A stretch of DNA of 64,000 bases from Siphonodentalium dalli (GCA_032622095.1 CP136066.1:4549784-4613783), one strand, 5' to 3'. Shown: positions 19,981 through 29,686, counted from the stretch's first letter. Notes: a model not told the origin generated them from the sequence alone. A program made the numbers and translations.

Positions 19981-20266
19981 GTGGAGAAAATTTTTATACA
20001 TATTTTTTTTATCTTTTGTTTGTTTTTATATTTCCAATAGACCACAATATGTCCGTTCTCCGCTTATATAATGAAGTGTGCGCTTGATGTTGAACCTAAA
20101 CAAATTTCCAATAATCGAATATGGTCTTGACTGTCATTTGATACCCAACATGCGCTAACTTCGAAAATGGCGCCCATTAACACTAAATATGCGCATGTAA
20201 AACCCGTAGCCGATGGTGACACCAAACTTGACCATTTGGAAACATAAAAATGTTATAAAAATTAAA

Positions 20267-20339
20267 CGACCCCGACGAGACTCGAACTCGCAATCTTCTG
20301 ATTCGAAGTCAGACGCCTTATCCATTAGGCCACGAGGCC
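20267..20339 (-). tRNA. tRNA-Arg(UCG), unit 24
   Basis: Consensus; last gene before insert 1. Confidence 0.97.
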
Positions 20340-20582
20340 AGCGAAAGCCATTTCCCTCATAGTAAAGTCAAGGCGGCGCCAATGTGATGTTCAAATTAGT
20401 TATTTCCATTGAATACTAGATCTTTCGCACACGTGCTGTGAGAAACAGGTGTCCGTTGTGAGAATAAAATTCTCCTGCATTCATAAATGAGAGAATCGAA
20501 ATTACAAATTTCGTCAGGTTTGACTATTAAAAGCAGGCGAAATTTGCGCGCGCACCATTTCAGCCGACCCTCGATAGCTCAG

Positions 20583-20594
20583 TTGGTAGAGCGG
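20583..20594 (+). repeat. target-site duplication, left copy (insert 1)
   Basis: TTGGTAGAGCGG, covering the end of box A, the D-loop and the D-stem of tRNA-Tyr. Confidence 0.95.
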
Positions 20595-20752
20595 GGACTT
20601 CCGGTTAGCTTTGGATTACGGAAGACGTGTTTCATTTCGCTGTCGCAAATTGTGCATTTATGTGCGGTTTATGAAATATATAGTCATAATTTCGAGGACT
20701 ATGTTGAGCAGATGATTTATACTGAAGGTTAGTGACAATTGTTTGGTCAGAA

Positions 20753-21895
20753 ATGGAGTTCAGTGCTGATATTTTGTCGAAAAGTGTGAAGCTACTGATA
20801 CGCGGACCTAACCTACGTGACCACGGAGAGGTGTTGAAGGCAGTCAGCCATTGCATTGACCTCAATAAAGTTACAACTGTGTGCCGCGATGGTCAGCAGA
20901 GCTTGTGGATAGTGGTGTTCACCGACCATGACGTTGCGTTGAGTGTGATCGGACAATCGCCTTTCTTTGTGAATAACTCTTCGCTTTATTTCTTTGATAT
21001 TGCTTTGGCGATTTGCACGATTAAAGTTTATCGTTTACCATACTTTATCGCCCCAGATAGACTGCCGACGTTGTGTGCGGATTTTGGGACAGTGTTAGAA
21101 CAACGGTACTTAGGCACTTCGTGCAACGGCGTTCTGATTCATAACGGCGTGCGTGAGTTAACTGTCAGAGTTAATGAGGGGAAAACGGTGCCTTATTCTT
21201 TGGACTATGGGAACGGACGGGCTATTGTCACTGTGCAGGGACGCCCCCAGGTATGCGCATTGTGTCTATCACCGCAGCATAAAATGTACTTATGTCCTGC
21301 TAGGTTAATTTCAGATAACCAGCCTACTTATGGTGTTAAATGCACGTCTACTCAGACGACGGAGGTGTATTCTAAGGCCACTGTATCCGCTCAGGCTACT
21401 GACGCTCCCATTAAGGTTACGGTGTCCGTCCAGGCAACTGATGCTCCCACCAAGGTGTCCATATCTACCCAGGCAAATTTCATTTCGAAACCACCATCGA
21501 CGATACCCAAAGAGTCGAAACAGAAATCGAGTGTTACAAATATAGTTGTGGAAAAGCAGAAAGAGAAAGCTGATAATTCGGACGAAGAGCATTTCTATTT
21601 GACCCGTTCAAGCAACCAGAGAGTCGACAGGACTCACATTGACTCCATTCCAAAAAGCTTTCGGTCAGGAGCATTCTGTGATGTTTCTGATATTCCAATG
21701 ACTGCCCTGCTGGACTTAGATTGTAAATATTCAAACACAAAAGATTTTTCAGAACTGTACCGTTTGTATCTCAGTGCTTTGGGGAGAGGGGTTAAAGGCG
21801 AGAAAATGCCAAAGGGAGCGGTGCTGTACATGCACTGGTACGAGAGGCAACCTGGATTGAAGATGATCGATCCTGATGACATTGATAAGGGTTAA
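20753..21895 (+). CDS. Gag/ORF1-like zinc-knuckle protein, copy 1
   Basis: 380 aa from the first ATG; an in-frame GTG 21 nt upstream is not a likely eukaryotic start. Residues 1-160 have alternating hydrophobic strands typical of the RNA-binding part of LINE ORF1 proteins. A zinc knuckle CALCLSPQHKMYLC follows (C168, C171, H176, C181; CX2CX4HX4C), preceded by a V-x-G-R-P strand. Residues 208-243 hold three 13-residue repeats built on QATDAP and KV(T/S). A charged, Lys/Glu-rich stretch and a 90-residue tail follow. Likely role: coating element RNA for retrotransposition. Private difference: T42. No ORF2 follows. No named family can be assigned from the sequence alone. Confidence 0.8.
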   Translation: MEFSADILSKSVKLLIRGPNLRDHGEVLKAVSHCIDLNKVTTVCRDGQQSLWIVVFTDHDVALSVIGQSPFFVNNSSLYFFDIALAICTIKVYRLPYFIAPDRLPTLCADFGTVLEQRYLGTSCNGVLIHNGVRELTVRVNEGKTVPYSLDYGNGRAIVTVQGRPQVCALCLSPQHKMYLCPARLISDNQPTYGVKCTSTQTTEVYSKATVSAQATDAPIKVTVSVQATDAPTKVSISTQANFISKPPSTIPKESKQKSSVTNIVVEKQKEKADNSDEEHFYLTRSSNQRVDRTHIDSIPKSFRSGAFCDVSDIPMTALLDLDCKYSNTKDFSELYRLYLSALGRGVKGEKMPKGAVLYMHWYERQPGLKMIDPDDIDKG

Positions 21896-22023
21896 TGGTA
21901 TCGGCATTAAATTAGTTATTGGTAGAGAGCAGTATGTGAATCGGTATTGATATTGACCCTGCTTTGGCCATCGATTCACGAGATAGAATTTGTTATCAAC
22001 TTTGAATACATAGCTTAATAACA

Positions 22024-22083
22024 TTATAATAATAATAATAATAATAATAATAATTATTATTATTATTATTATTATTATTATAA
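22024..22083. repeat. perfect 60-bp AT palindrome
   Basis: (TAA)n arm of 30 nt followed by its exact reverse complement with no spacer; it can extrude as a cruciform or hairpin. Confidence 0.93.
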
Positions 22084-22212
22084 TTGTTTTTTTTGTTTTT
22101 GTTTTTTAGTGTTTTTAAAAAAAAAATTTTTTTTAGTGTTTATTTATTTAATTATTTAGAAATATACTTACCTTAAATTACTCTTACCTTGTTCCCTTTC
22201 TGTGCTGCCCCT

Positions 22213-22425
22213 TCCTGTGTATCTTGATATCCCCTTTTCTTAAATTCAGCTCGCTCTTTCGACTCCTGTGACTTGTCCTATTTCATTGTTCTCTTTCTAC
22301 GATGATCCTGTGAAGTCCTCTCCTATGTGTCTTGATGCTCCACTTCTCTTAAATTCAGCTCTTTCTTTCATCTCCTTCGACTCCTATGACTTGTCCTATA
22401 TCATCGTTCTCATTCTACGACGATC
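22213..22425 (+). repeat. imperfect tandem duplication of about 100 bp
   Basis: Copy 1 is 22213-22308 and copy 2 is 22321-22425. Both contain CTTAAATTCAGCTC, CGACTCCTRTGACTTGTCC and CTACGAYGATCC in order; copy 2 has a 9-bp insertion. Confidence 0.85.
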
Positions 22426-22726
22426 CGCTTTACTATGTCGCGCTCTTTTCTATAATGTCTCCACGTCTGCTGACTATCCTTCCCTTTGCCTTAAGCTCGT
22501 TTTAACTTCCTATTTTTCTTGAATTGTTTGTAATATTTAAATTTTGTAATATTGTATTTTTGTTTATCATTTGAATAAAGTTACATCGTGTCGACAGTGA
22601 TGAACCGGTTTTGAATACCCGTAGACCACGAAATGCGTCATATACCAGGACTGGCTCAGTCTCTGGGTTGTGGTCCCGTGGGCTCGAAAACCAGAACTGA
22701 GTCTATTTTATAAAAAAAAAAAAAAA

Positions 22727-22738
22727 TTGGTAGAGCGG
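22727..22738 (+). repeat. target-site duplication, right copy (insert 1)
   Basis: Exact repeat of 20583-20594, directly after the poly(A). Confidence 0.95.
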
Positions 22739-23089
22739 AGGACTGTAGATGCTACGACTTGTCAGCTATCCTTAGGTCACTGGTTCGAATCCAATTCGAG
22801 GGAGTGGAGAAAATTTTTATACATATTTTTTTTATCTTTTGTTTGTTTTTATATTTCCAATAGACCACAATATGTCCGTTCTCCGCTTATATAATGAAGT
22901 GTGCGCTTGATGTTGAACCTGAACAAATTTCCAATAATCGAATATGGTCTTGACTGTCATTTGATACCCAACATGCGCTAACTTCGAAAATGGCGCCCAT
23001 TAACACTAAATATGCGCATGTAAAACCCGTAGCCGATGGTGACACCAAACTTGACCATTTGGAAACATAAAAATGTTATAAAAATTAAA

Positions 23090-23162
23090 CGACCCCGACG
23101 AGACTCGAACTCGCAATCTTCTGATTCGAAGTCAGACGCCTTATCCATTAGGCCACGAGGCC
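23090..23162 (-). tRNA. tRNA-Arg(UCG), unit 25
   Basis: Consensus. Confidence 0.97.
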
Positions 23163-23390
23163 AGCGAAAGCCATTTCCCTCATAGTAAAGTCAAGGCGGC
23201 GCCAATGTGATGTTCAAATTAGTTATTTCCATTGAATACTAGATCTTTCGCACACGTGCTGTGAGAAACAGGTGTCCGTTGTGAGAATAAAATTCTCCTG
23301 CATTCATAAATGAGAGAATCGAAATTACAAATTTCGTCAGGTTTGACTATTAAAAGCAGGCGAAATTTGCGCGCGCACCATTTCAGCCGA

Positions 23391-23482
23391 CCCTCGATAG
23401 CTCAGTTGGTAGAGCGGAGGACTGTAGATGCTACGACTTGTCAGCTATCCTTAGGTCACTGGTTCGAATCCGGTTCGAGGGA
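23391..23482 (+). tRNA. tRNA-Tyr(GUA), unit 25
   Basis: Consensus. Confidence 0.97.
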
Positions 23483-23768
23483 GTGGAGAAAATTTTTATA
23501 CATATTTTTTTTATCTTTTGTTTGTTTTTATATTTCCAATAGACCACAATATGTCCGTTCTCCGCTTATATAATGAAGTGTGCGCTTGATGTTGAACCTG
23601 AACAAATTTCCAATAATCGAATATGGTCTTGACTGTCATTTGATACCCAACATGCGCTAACTTCGAAAATGGCGCCCATTAACACTAAATATGCGCATGT
23701 AAAACCCGTAGCCGATGGTGACACCAAACTTGACCATTTGGAAACATAAAAATGTTATAAAAATTAAA

Positions 23769-23841
23769 CGACCCCGACGAGACTCGAACTCGCAATCTTC
23801 TGATTCGAAGTCAGACGCCTTATCCATTAGGCCGCGAGGCC
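23769..23841 (-). tRNA. tRNA-Arg(UCG), unit 26
   Basis: T8C: the near-universal U8 (tertiary pair with A14, first base of box A) is lost. Confidence 0.91.
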
Positions 23842-24069
23842 AGCGAAAGCCATTTCCCTCATAGTAAAGTCAAGGCGGCGCCAATGTGATGTTCAAATTA
23901 GTTATTTCCATTGAATACTAGATCTTTCGCACACGTGCTGTGAGAAACAGGTGTCCGTTGTGAGAATAACATTCTCCTGCATTCATAAATGAGAGAATCG
24001 AAATTACAAATTTCGTCAGGTTTGACTATTAAAAGCAGGCGAAATTTGCGCGCGCACCATTTCAGCCGA

Positions 24070-24161
24070 CCCTCGATAGCTCAGTTGGTAGAGCGGAGGA
24101 CTGTAGATGCTACGACTTGTCAGCTATCCTTAGGTCACTGGTTCGAATCCGGTTCGAGGGA
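24070..24161 (+). tRNA. tRNA-Tyr(GUA), unit 26
   Basis: Consensus gene; the second T-run of the terminator is broken by C. Confidence 0.97.
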
Positions 24162-24447
24162 GTGGAGAAAATTTTTATACATATTTTCTTTATCTTTTGT
24201 TTGTTTTTATATTTCCAATAGACCACAATATGTCCGTTCTCCGCTTATATAATGAAGTGTGCGCTTGATGTTGAACCTGAACAAATTTCCAATAATCGAA
24301 TATGGTCTTGACTGTCATTTGATACCCAACATGCGCTAACTTCGAAAATGGCGCCCATTAACACTAAATATGCGCATGTAAAACCCGTAGCCGATGGTGA
24401 CACCAAACTTGACCATTTGGAAACATAAAAATGTTATAAAAATTAAA

Positions 24448-24520
24448 CGACCCCGACGAGACTCGAACTCGCAATCTTCTGATTCGAAGTCAGACGCCTT
24501 ATCCATTAGGCCGCGAGGCC
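24448..24520 (-). tRNA. tRNA-Arg(UCG), unit 27
   Basis: T8C. Confidence 0.91.
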
Positions 24521-24748
24521 AGCGAAAGCCATTTCCCTCATAGTAAAGTCAAGGCGGCGCCAATGTGATGTTCAAATTAGTTATTTCCATTGAATACTAG
24601 ATCGTTCGCACACGTGCTGTGAGAAACAGGTGTCCGTTGTGAGAATAACATTCTCCTGCATTCATAAATGAGAGAATCGAAATTACAAATTTCGTCAGGT
24701 TTGACTATTAAAAGCAGGCGAAATTTGCGCGCGCACCATTTCAGCCGA

Positions 24749-24840
24749 CCCTCGATAGCTCAGTTGGTAGAGCGGAGGACTGTAGATGCTACGACTTGTC
24801 AGCTATCCTTAGGTCACTGGTTCGAATCCGGTTCGAGGGA
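24749..24840 (+). tRNA. tRNA-Tyr(GUA), unit 27
   Basis: Consensus. Confidence 0.97.
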
Positions 24841-25126
24841 GTGGAGAAAATTTTTATACATATTTTTTTTATCTTTTGTTTGTTTTTATATTTCCAATAG
24901 ACCACAATATGTCCGTTCTCCGCTTATATAATGAAGTGTGCGCTTGATGTTGAACCTAAACAAATTTCCAATAATCGAATATGGTCTTGACTGTCATTTG
25001 ATACCCAACATGCGCTAACTTCGAAAATGGCGCCCATTAACACTAAATATGCGCATGTAAAACCCGTAGCCGATGGTGACACCAAACTTGACCATTTGGA
25101 AACATAAAAATGTTATAAAAATTAAA

Positions 25127-25199
25127 CGACCCCGACGAGACTCGAACTCGCAATCTTCTGATTCGAAGTCAGACGCCTTATCCATTAGGCCACGAGGCC
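25127..25199 (-). tRNA. tRNA-Arg(UCG), unit 28
   Basis: Consensus. Confidence 0.97.
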
Positions 25200-25427
25200 A
25201 GCGAAAGCCATTTCCCTCATAGTAAAGTCAAGGCGGCGCCAATGTGATGTTCAAATTAGTTATTTCCATTGAATACTAGATCTTTCGCACACGTGCTGTG
25301 AGAAACAGGTGTCCGTTGTGAGAATAAAATTCTCCTGCATTCATAAATGAGAGAATCGAAATTACAAATTTCGTCAGGTTTGACTATTAAAAGCAGGCGA
25401 AATTTGCGCGCGCACCATTTCAGCCGA

Positions 25428-25519
25428 CCCTCGATAGCTCAGTTGGTAGAGCGGAGGACTGTAGATGCTACGACTTGTCAGCTATCCTTAGGTCACTGGT
25501 TCGAATCCGGTTCGAGGGA
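25428..25519 (+). tRNA. tRNA-Tyr(GUA), unit 28
   Basis: Consensus. Confidence 0.97.
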
Positions 25520-25805
25520 GTGGAGAAAATTTTTATACATATTTTTTTTATCTTTTGTTTGTTTTTATATTTCCAATAGACCACAATATGTCCGTTCTCC
25601 GCTTATATAATGAAGTGTGCGCTTGATGTTGAACCTGAACAAATTTCCAATAATCGAATATGGTCTTGACTGTCATTTGATACCCAACATGCGCTAACTT
25701 CGAAAATGGCGCCCATTAACACTAAATATGCGCATGTAAAACCCGTAGCCGATGGTGACACCAAACTTGACCATTTGGAAACATAAAAATGTTATAAAAA
25801 TTAAA

Positions 25806-25878
25806 CGACCCCGACGAGACTCGAACTCGCAATCTTCTGATTCGAAGTCAGACGCCTTATCCATTAGGCCACGAGGCC
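25806..25878 (-). tRNA. tRNA-Arg(UCG), unit 29
   Basis: Consensus. Confidence 0.97.
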
Positions 25879-26106
25879 AGCGAAAGCCATTTCCCTCATA
25901 GTAAAGTCAAGGCGGCGCCAATGTGATGTTCAAATTAGTTATTTCCATTGAATACTAGATCTTTCGCACACGTGCTGTGAGAAACAGGTGTCCGTTGTGA
26001 GAATAAAATTCTCCTGCATTCATAAATGAGAGAATCGAAATTACAAATTTCGTCAGGTTTGACTATTAAAAGCAGGCGAAATTTGCGCGCGCACCATTTC
26101 AGCCGA

Positions 26107-26198
26107 CCCTCGATAGCTCAGTTGGTAGAGCGGAGGACTGTAGATGCTACGACTTGTCAGCTATCCTTAGGTCACTGGTTCGAATCCGGTTCGAGGGA
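26107..26198 (+). tRNA. tRNA-Tyr(GUA), unit 29
   Basis: Consensus. Confidence 0.97.
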
Positions 26199-26484
26199 GT
26201 GGAGAAAATTTTTATACATATTTTTTTTATCTTTTGTTTGTTTTTATATTTCCAATAGACCACAATATGTCCGTTCTCCGCTTATATAATGAAGTGTGCG
26301 CTTGATGTTGAACCTGAACAAATTTCCAATAATCGAATATGGTCTTGACTGTCATTTGATACCCAACATGCGCTAACTTCGAAAATGGCGCCCATTAACA
26401 CTAAATATGCGCATGTAAAACCCGTAGCCGATGGTGACACCAAACTTGACCATTTGGAAACATAAAAATGTTATAAAAATTAAA

Positions 26485-26557
26485 CGACCCCGACGAGACT
26501 CGAACTCGCAATCTTCTGATTCGAAGTCAGACGCCTTATCCATTAGGCCGCGAGGCC
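26485..26557 (-). tRNA. tRNA-Arg(UCG), unit 30
   Basis: T8C (duplicate of unit 26). Confidence 0.91.
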
Positions 26558-26785
26558 AGCGAAAGCCATTTCCCTCATAGTAAAGTCAAGGCGGCGCCAA
26601 TGTGATGTTCAAATTAGTTATTTCCATTGAATACTAGATCTTTCGCACACGTGCTGTGAGAAACAGGTGTCCGTTGTGAGAATAACATTCTCCTGCATTC
26701 ATAAATGAGAGAATCGAAATTACAAATTTCGTCAGGTTTGACTATTAAAAGCAGGCGAAATTTGCGCGCGCACCATTTCAGCCGA

Positions 26786-26877
26786 CCCTCGATAGCTCAG
26801 TTGGTAGAGCGGAGGACTGTAGATGCTACGACTTGTCAGCTATCCTTAGGTCACTGGTTCGAATCCGGTTCGAGGGA
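26786..26877 (+). tRNA. tRNA-Tyr(GUA), unit 30
   Basis: Consensus gene; C in the terminator as in unit 26. Confidence 0.97.
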
Positions 26878-27163
26878 GTGGAGAAAATTTTTATACATAT
26901 TTTCTTTATCTTTTGTTTGTTTTTATATTTCCAATAGACCACAATATGTCCGTTCTCCGCTTATATAATGAAGTGTGCGCTTGATGTTGAACCTGAACAA
27001 ATTTCCAATAATCGAATATGGTCTTGACTGTCATTTGATACCCAACATGCGCTAACTTCGAAAATGGCGCCCATTAACACTAAATATGCGCATGTAAAAC
27101 CCGTAGCCGATGGTGACACCAAACTTGACCATTTGGAAACATAAAAATGTTATAAAAATTAAA

Positions 27164-27236
27164 CGACCCCGACGAGACTCGAACTCGCAATCTTCTGATT
27201 CGAAGTCAGACGCCTTATCCATTAGGCCGCGAGGCC
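27164..27236 (-). tRNA. tRNA-Arg(UCG), unit 31
   Basis: T8C (duplicate of unit 27). Confidence 0.91.
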
Positions 27237-27464
27237 AGCGAAAGCCATTTCCCTCATAGTAAAGTCAAGGCGGCGCCAATGTGATGTTCAAATTAGTTAT
27301 TTCCATTGAATACTAGATCGTTCGCACACGTGCTGTGAGAAACAGGTGTCCGTTGTGAGAATAACATTCTCCTGCATTCATAAATGAGAGAATCGAAATT
27401 ACAAATTTCGTCAGGTTTGACTATTAAAAGCAGGCGAAATTTGCGCGCGCACCATTTCAGCCGA

Positions 27465-27556
27465 CCCTCGATAGCTCAGTTGGTAGAGCGGAGGACTGTA
27501 GATGCTACGACTTGTCAGCTATCCTTAGGTCACTGGTTCGAATCCGGTTCGAGGGA
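27465..27556 (+). tRNA. tRNA-Tyr(GUA), unit 31
   Basis: Consensus. Confidence 0.97.
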
Positions 27557-27842
27557 GTGGAGAAAATTTTTATACATATTTTTTTTATCTTTTGTTTGTT
27601 TTTATATTTCCAATAGACCACAATATGTCCGTTCTCCGCTTATATAATGAAGTGTGCGCTTGATGTTGAACCTAAACAAATTTCCAATAATCGAATATGG
27701 TCTTGACTGTCATTTGATACCCAACATGCGCTAACTTCGAAAATGGCGCCCATTAACACTAAATATGCGCATGTAAAACCCGTAGCCGATGGTGACACCA
27801 AACTTGACCATTTGGAAACATAAAAATGTTATAAAAATTAAA

Positions 27843-27915
27843 CGACCCCGACGAGACTCGAACTCGCAATCTTCTGATTCGAAGTCAGACGCCTTATCCA
27901 TTAGGCCACGAGGCC
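27843..27915 (-). tRNA. tRNA-Arg(UCG), unit 32
   Basis: Consensus. Confidence 0.97.
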
Positions 27916-28143
27916 AGCGAAAGCCATTTCCCTCATAGTAAAGTCAAGGCGGCGCCAATGTGATGTTCAAATTAGTTATTTCCATTGAATACTAGATCTT
28001 TCGCACACGTGCTGTGAGAAACAGGTGTCCGTTGTGAGAATAAAATTCTCCTGCATTCATAAATGAGAGAATCGAAATTACAAATTTCGTCAGGTTTGAC
28101 TATTAAAAGCAGGCGAAATTTGCGCGCGCACCATTTCAGCCGA

Positions 28144-28235
28144 CCCTCGATAGCTCAGTTGGTAGAGCGGAGGACTGTAGATGCTACGACTTGTCAGCTA
28201 TCCTTAGGTCACTGGTTCGAATCCGGTTCGAGGGA
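28144..28235 (+). tRNA. tRNA-Tyr(GUA), unit 32
   Basis: Consensus. Confidence 0.97.
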
Positions 28236-28521
28236 GTGGAGAAAATTTTTATACATATTTTTTTTATCTTTTGTTTGTTTTTATATTTCCAATAGACCAC
28301 AATATGTCCGTTCTCCGCTTATATAATGAAGTGTGCGCTTGATGTTGAACCTGAACAAATTTCCAATAATCGAATATGGTCTTGACTGTCATTTGATACC
28401 CAACATGCGCTAACTTCGAAAATGGCGCCCATTAACACTAAATATGCGCATGTAAAACCCGTAGCCGATGGTGACACCAAACTTGACCATTTGGAAACAT
28501 AAAAATGTTATAAAAATTAAA

Positions 28522-28594
28522 CGACCCCGACGAGACTCGAACTCGCAATCTTCTGATTCGAAGTCAGACGCCTTATCCATTAGGCCACGAGGCC
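28522..28594 (-). tRNA. tRNA-Arg(UCG), unit 33
   Basis: Consensus gene; 1 bp is missing in the spacer that follows (TTGATAC for TTGAATAC). Confidence 0.97.
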
Positions 28595-28821
28595 AGCGAA
28601 AGCCATTTCCCTCATAGTAAAGTCAAGGCGGCGCCAATGTGATGTTCAAATTAGTTATTTCCATTGATACTAGATCTTTCGCACACGTGCTGTGAGAAAC
28701 AGGTGTCCGTTGTGAGAATAAAATTCTCCTGCATTCATAAATGAGAGAATCGAAATTACAAATTTCGTCAGGTTTGACTATTAAAAGCAGGCGAAATTTG
28801 CGCGCGCACCATTTCAGCCGA

Positions 28822-28913
28822 CCCTCGATAGCTCAGTTGGTAGAGCGGAGGACTGTAGATGCTACGACTTGTCAGCTATCCTTAGGTCACTGGTTCGAAT
28901 CCGGTTCGAGGGA
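28822..28913 (+). tRNA. tRNA-Tyr(GUA), unit 33
   Basis: Consensus. Confidence 0.97.
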
Positions 28914-29199
28914 GTGGAGAAAATTTTTATACATATTTTTTTTATCTTTTGTTTGTTTTTATATTTCCAATAGACCACAATATGTCCGTTCTCCGCTTAT
29001 ATAATGAAGTGTGCGCTTGATGTTGAACCTGAACAAATTTCCAATAATCGAATATGGTCTTGACTGTCATTTGATACCCAACATGCGCTAACTTCGAAAA
29101 TGGCGCCCATTAACACTAAATATGCGCATGTAAAACCCGTAGCCGATGGTGACACCAAACTTGACCATTTGGAAACATAAAAATGTTATAAAAATTAAA

Positions 29200-29272
29200 C
29201 GACCCCGACGAGACTCGAACTCGCAATCTTCTGATTCGAAGTCAGACGCCTTATCCATTAGGCCACGAGGCC
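29200..29272 (-). tRNA. tRNA-Arg(UCG), unit 34
   Basis: Consensus gene; 1 extra C in the spacer that follows (near 29290). Confidence 0.97.
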
Positions 29273-29686
29273 AGCGAAAGCCATTTCCCCTCATAGTAAA
29301 GTCAAGGCGGCGCCAATGTGATGTTCAAATTAGTTATTTCCATTGAATACTAGATCTTTCGCACACGTGCTGTGAGAAACAGGTGTCCGTTGTGAGAATA
29401 AAATTCTCCTGCATTCATAAATGAGAGAATCGAAATTACAAATTTCGTCAGGTTTGACTATTAAAAGCAGGCGAAATTTGCGCGCGCACCATTTCAGCCG
29501 ACCCTCGATAGCTCAGTTGGTAGAGCGGGGACTTCCGGTTAGCTTTGGATTACGGAAGACGTGTTTCATTTCGCTGTCGCAAATTGTGCATTTATGTGCG
29601 GTTTATGAAATATATAGTCATAATTTCGAGGACTATGTTGAGCAGATGATTTATACTGAAGGTTAGTGACAATTGTTTGGTCAGAA

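Larger units (their letters stand above)
12849..20594. repeat. tRNA-Arg/tRNA-Tyr tandem array, segment II (units 13-24)
   Basis: The array resumes inside a tRNA-Arg gene after the LINE and runs in exact 679-bp steps to the point where unit 24 tRNA-Tyr is split by the ORF1-only element. Units 20-23 carry tRNA-Tyr intron variants and a tRNA-Arg D-stem variant (unit 22) that recur in units 42-43 ahead of the third insert. Confidence 0.97.
20595..22726 (+). mobile_element. ORF1-only (half-LINE) poly(A) retroelement, insert 1 (type A)
   Basis: A 2132-bp insertion between two copies of TTGGTAGAGCGG (20583-20594 and 22727-22738), ending in A15. It has a 158-bp leader, a 380-aa zinc-knuckle ORF, and an 831-bp 3' region with a perfect 60-bp AT palindrome, an A/T tract (T5-A10-T8 in type A), a 100-bp imperfect tandem duplication, AATAAA at 22574 and a terminal stem-loop. 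No endonuclease or RT is encoded, so it would need a partner LINE. It resembles the organisation of mammalian HAL1 half-LINEs; the clade is unknown, and Tx1/L1-like is possible from the CCHC Gag. Confidence 0.9.
21896..22726 (+). other. 3' region of insert 1
   Basis: 831 bp without a credible gene. An open frame from a GTG at 22268 (84 codons) lies over the duplicated segment and is rejected as coding. The last 60 nt form a stem CTCAGT/ACTGAG with an inner CTGG/CCAG just before the poly(A), a likely RT recognition structure. The other three copies have the same layout. Confidence 0.7.
20568..22803 (+). pseudogene. tRNA-Tyr split by ORF1-only element, unit 24
   Basis: The 5' piece is 20568-20594 (27 nt, box A intact) and the 3' piece resumes at 22727 with the 12-bp duplication. 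The 3' piece also has GG to AA in the T-stem (CCAATTCGAG), giving a C50-A64 mismatch. Box A and box B are now about 2.2 kb apart, so no functional tRNA is expected. Confidence 0.95.
22727..29528. repeat. tRNA array, segment III (block A1, units 25-34)
   Basis: Nine complete repeats lie between inserts 1 and 2; insert-to-insert distance is 8934 bp = 2823 + 9 x 679. Marker variants (T8C tRNA-Arg, a C inside the T-run after tRNA-Tyr, GATCGTTCGC, CCTAAAC) appear twice with a 2716-bp (four-unit) offset: units 26-27 and again units 30-31. Confidence 0.97.

Noticed and set aside
20732-20752. Upstream GTG start extending the ORF1-like protein by 7 residues
   Set aside because: The first ATG is at 20753; initiation at GTG is not expected in nuclear genes of animals.
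22268-22522. 84-codon frame in the 3' region of the ORF1-only insert (also in the other three copies)
   Set aside because: It starts at GTG, spans the imperfect tandem duplication, and has no motif; unlikely to be translated in a eukaryote.
29088-29346. Extra open frames around unit 34 tRNA-Arg
   Set aside because: They are opened only by a single extra C near 29290 and read through a tRNA gene.
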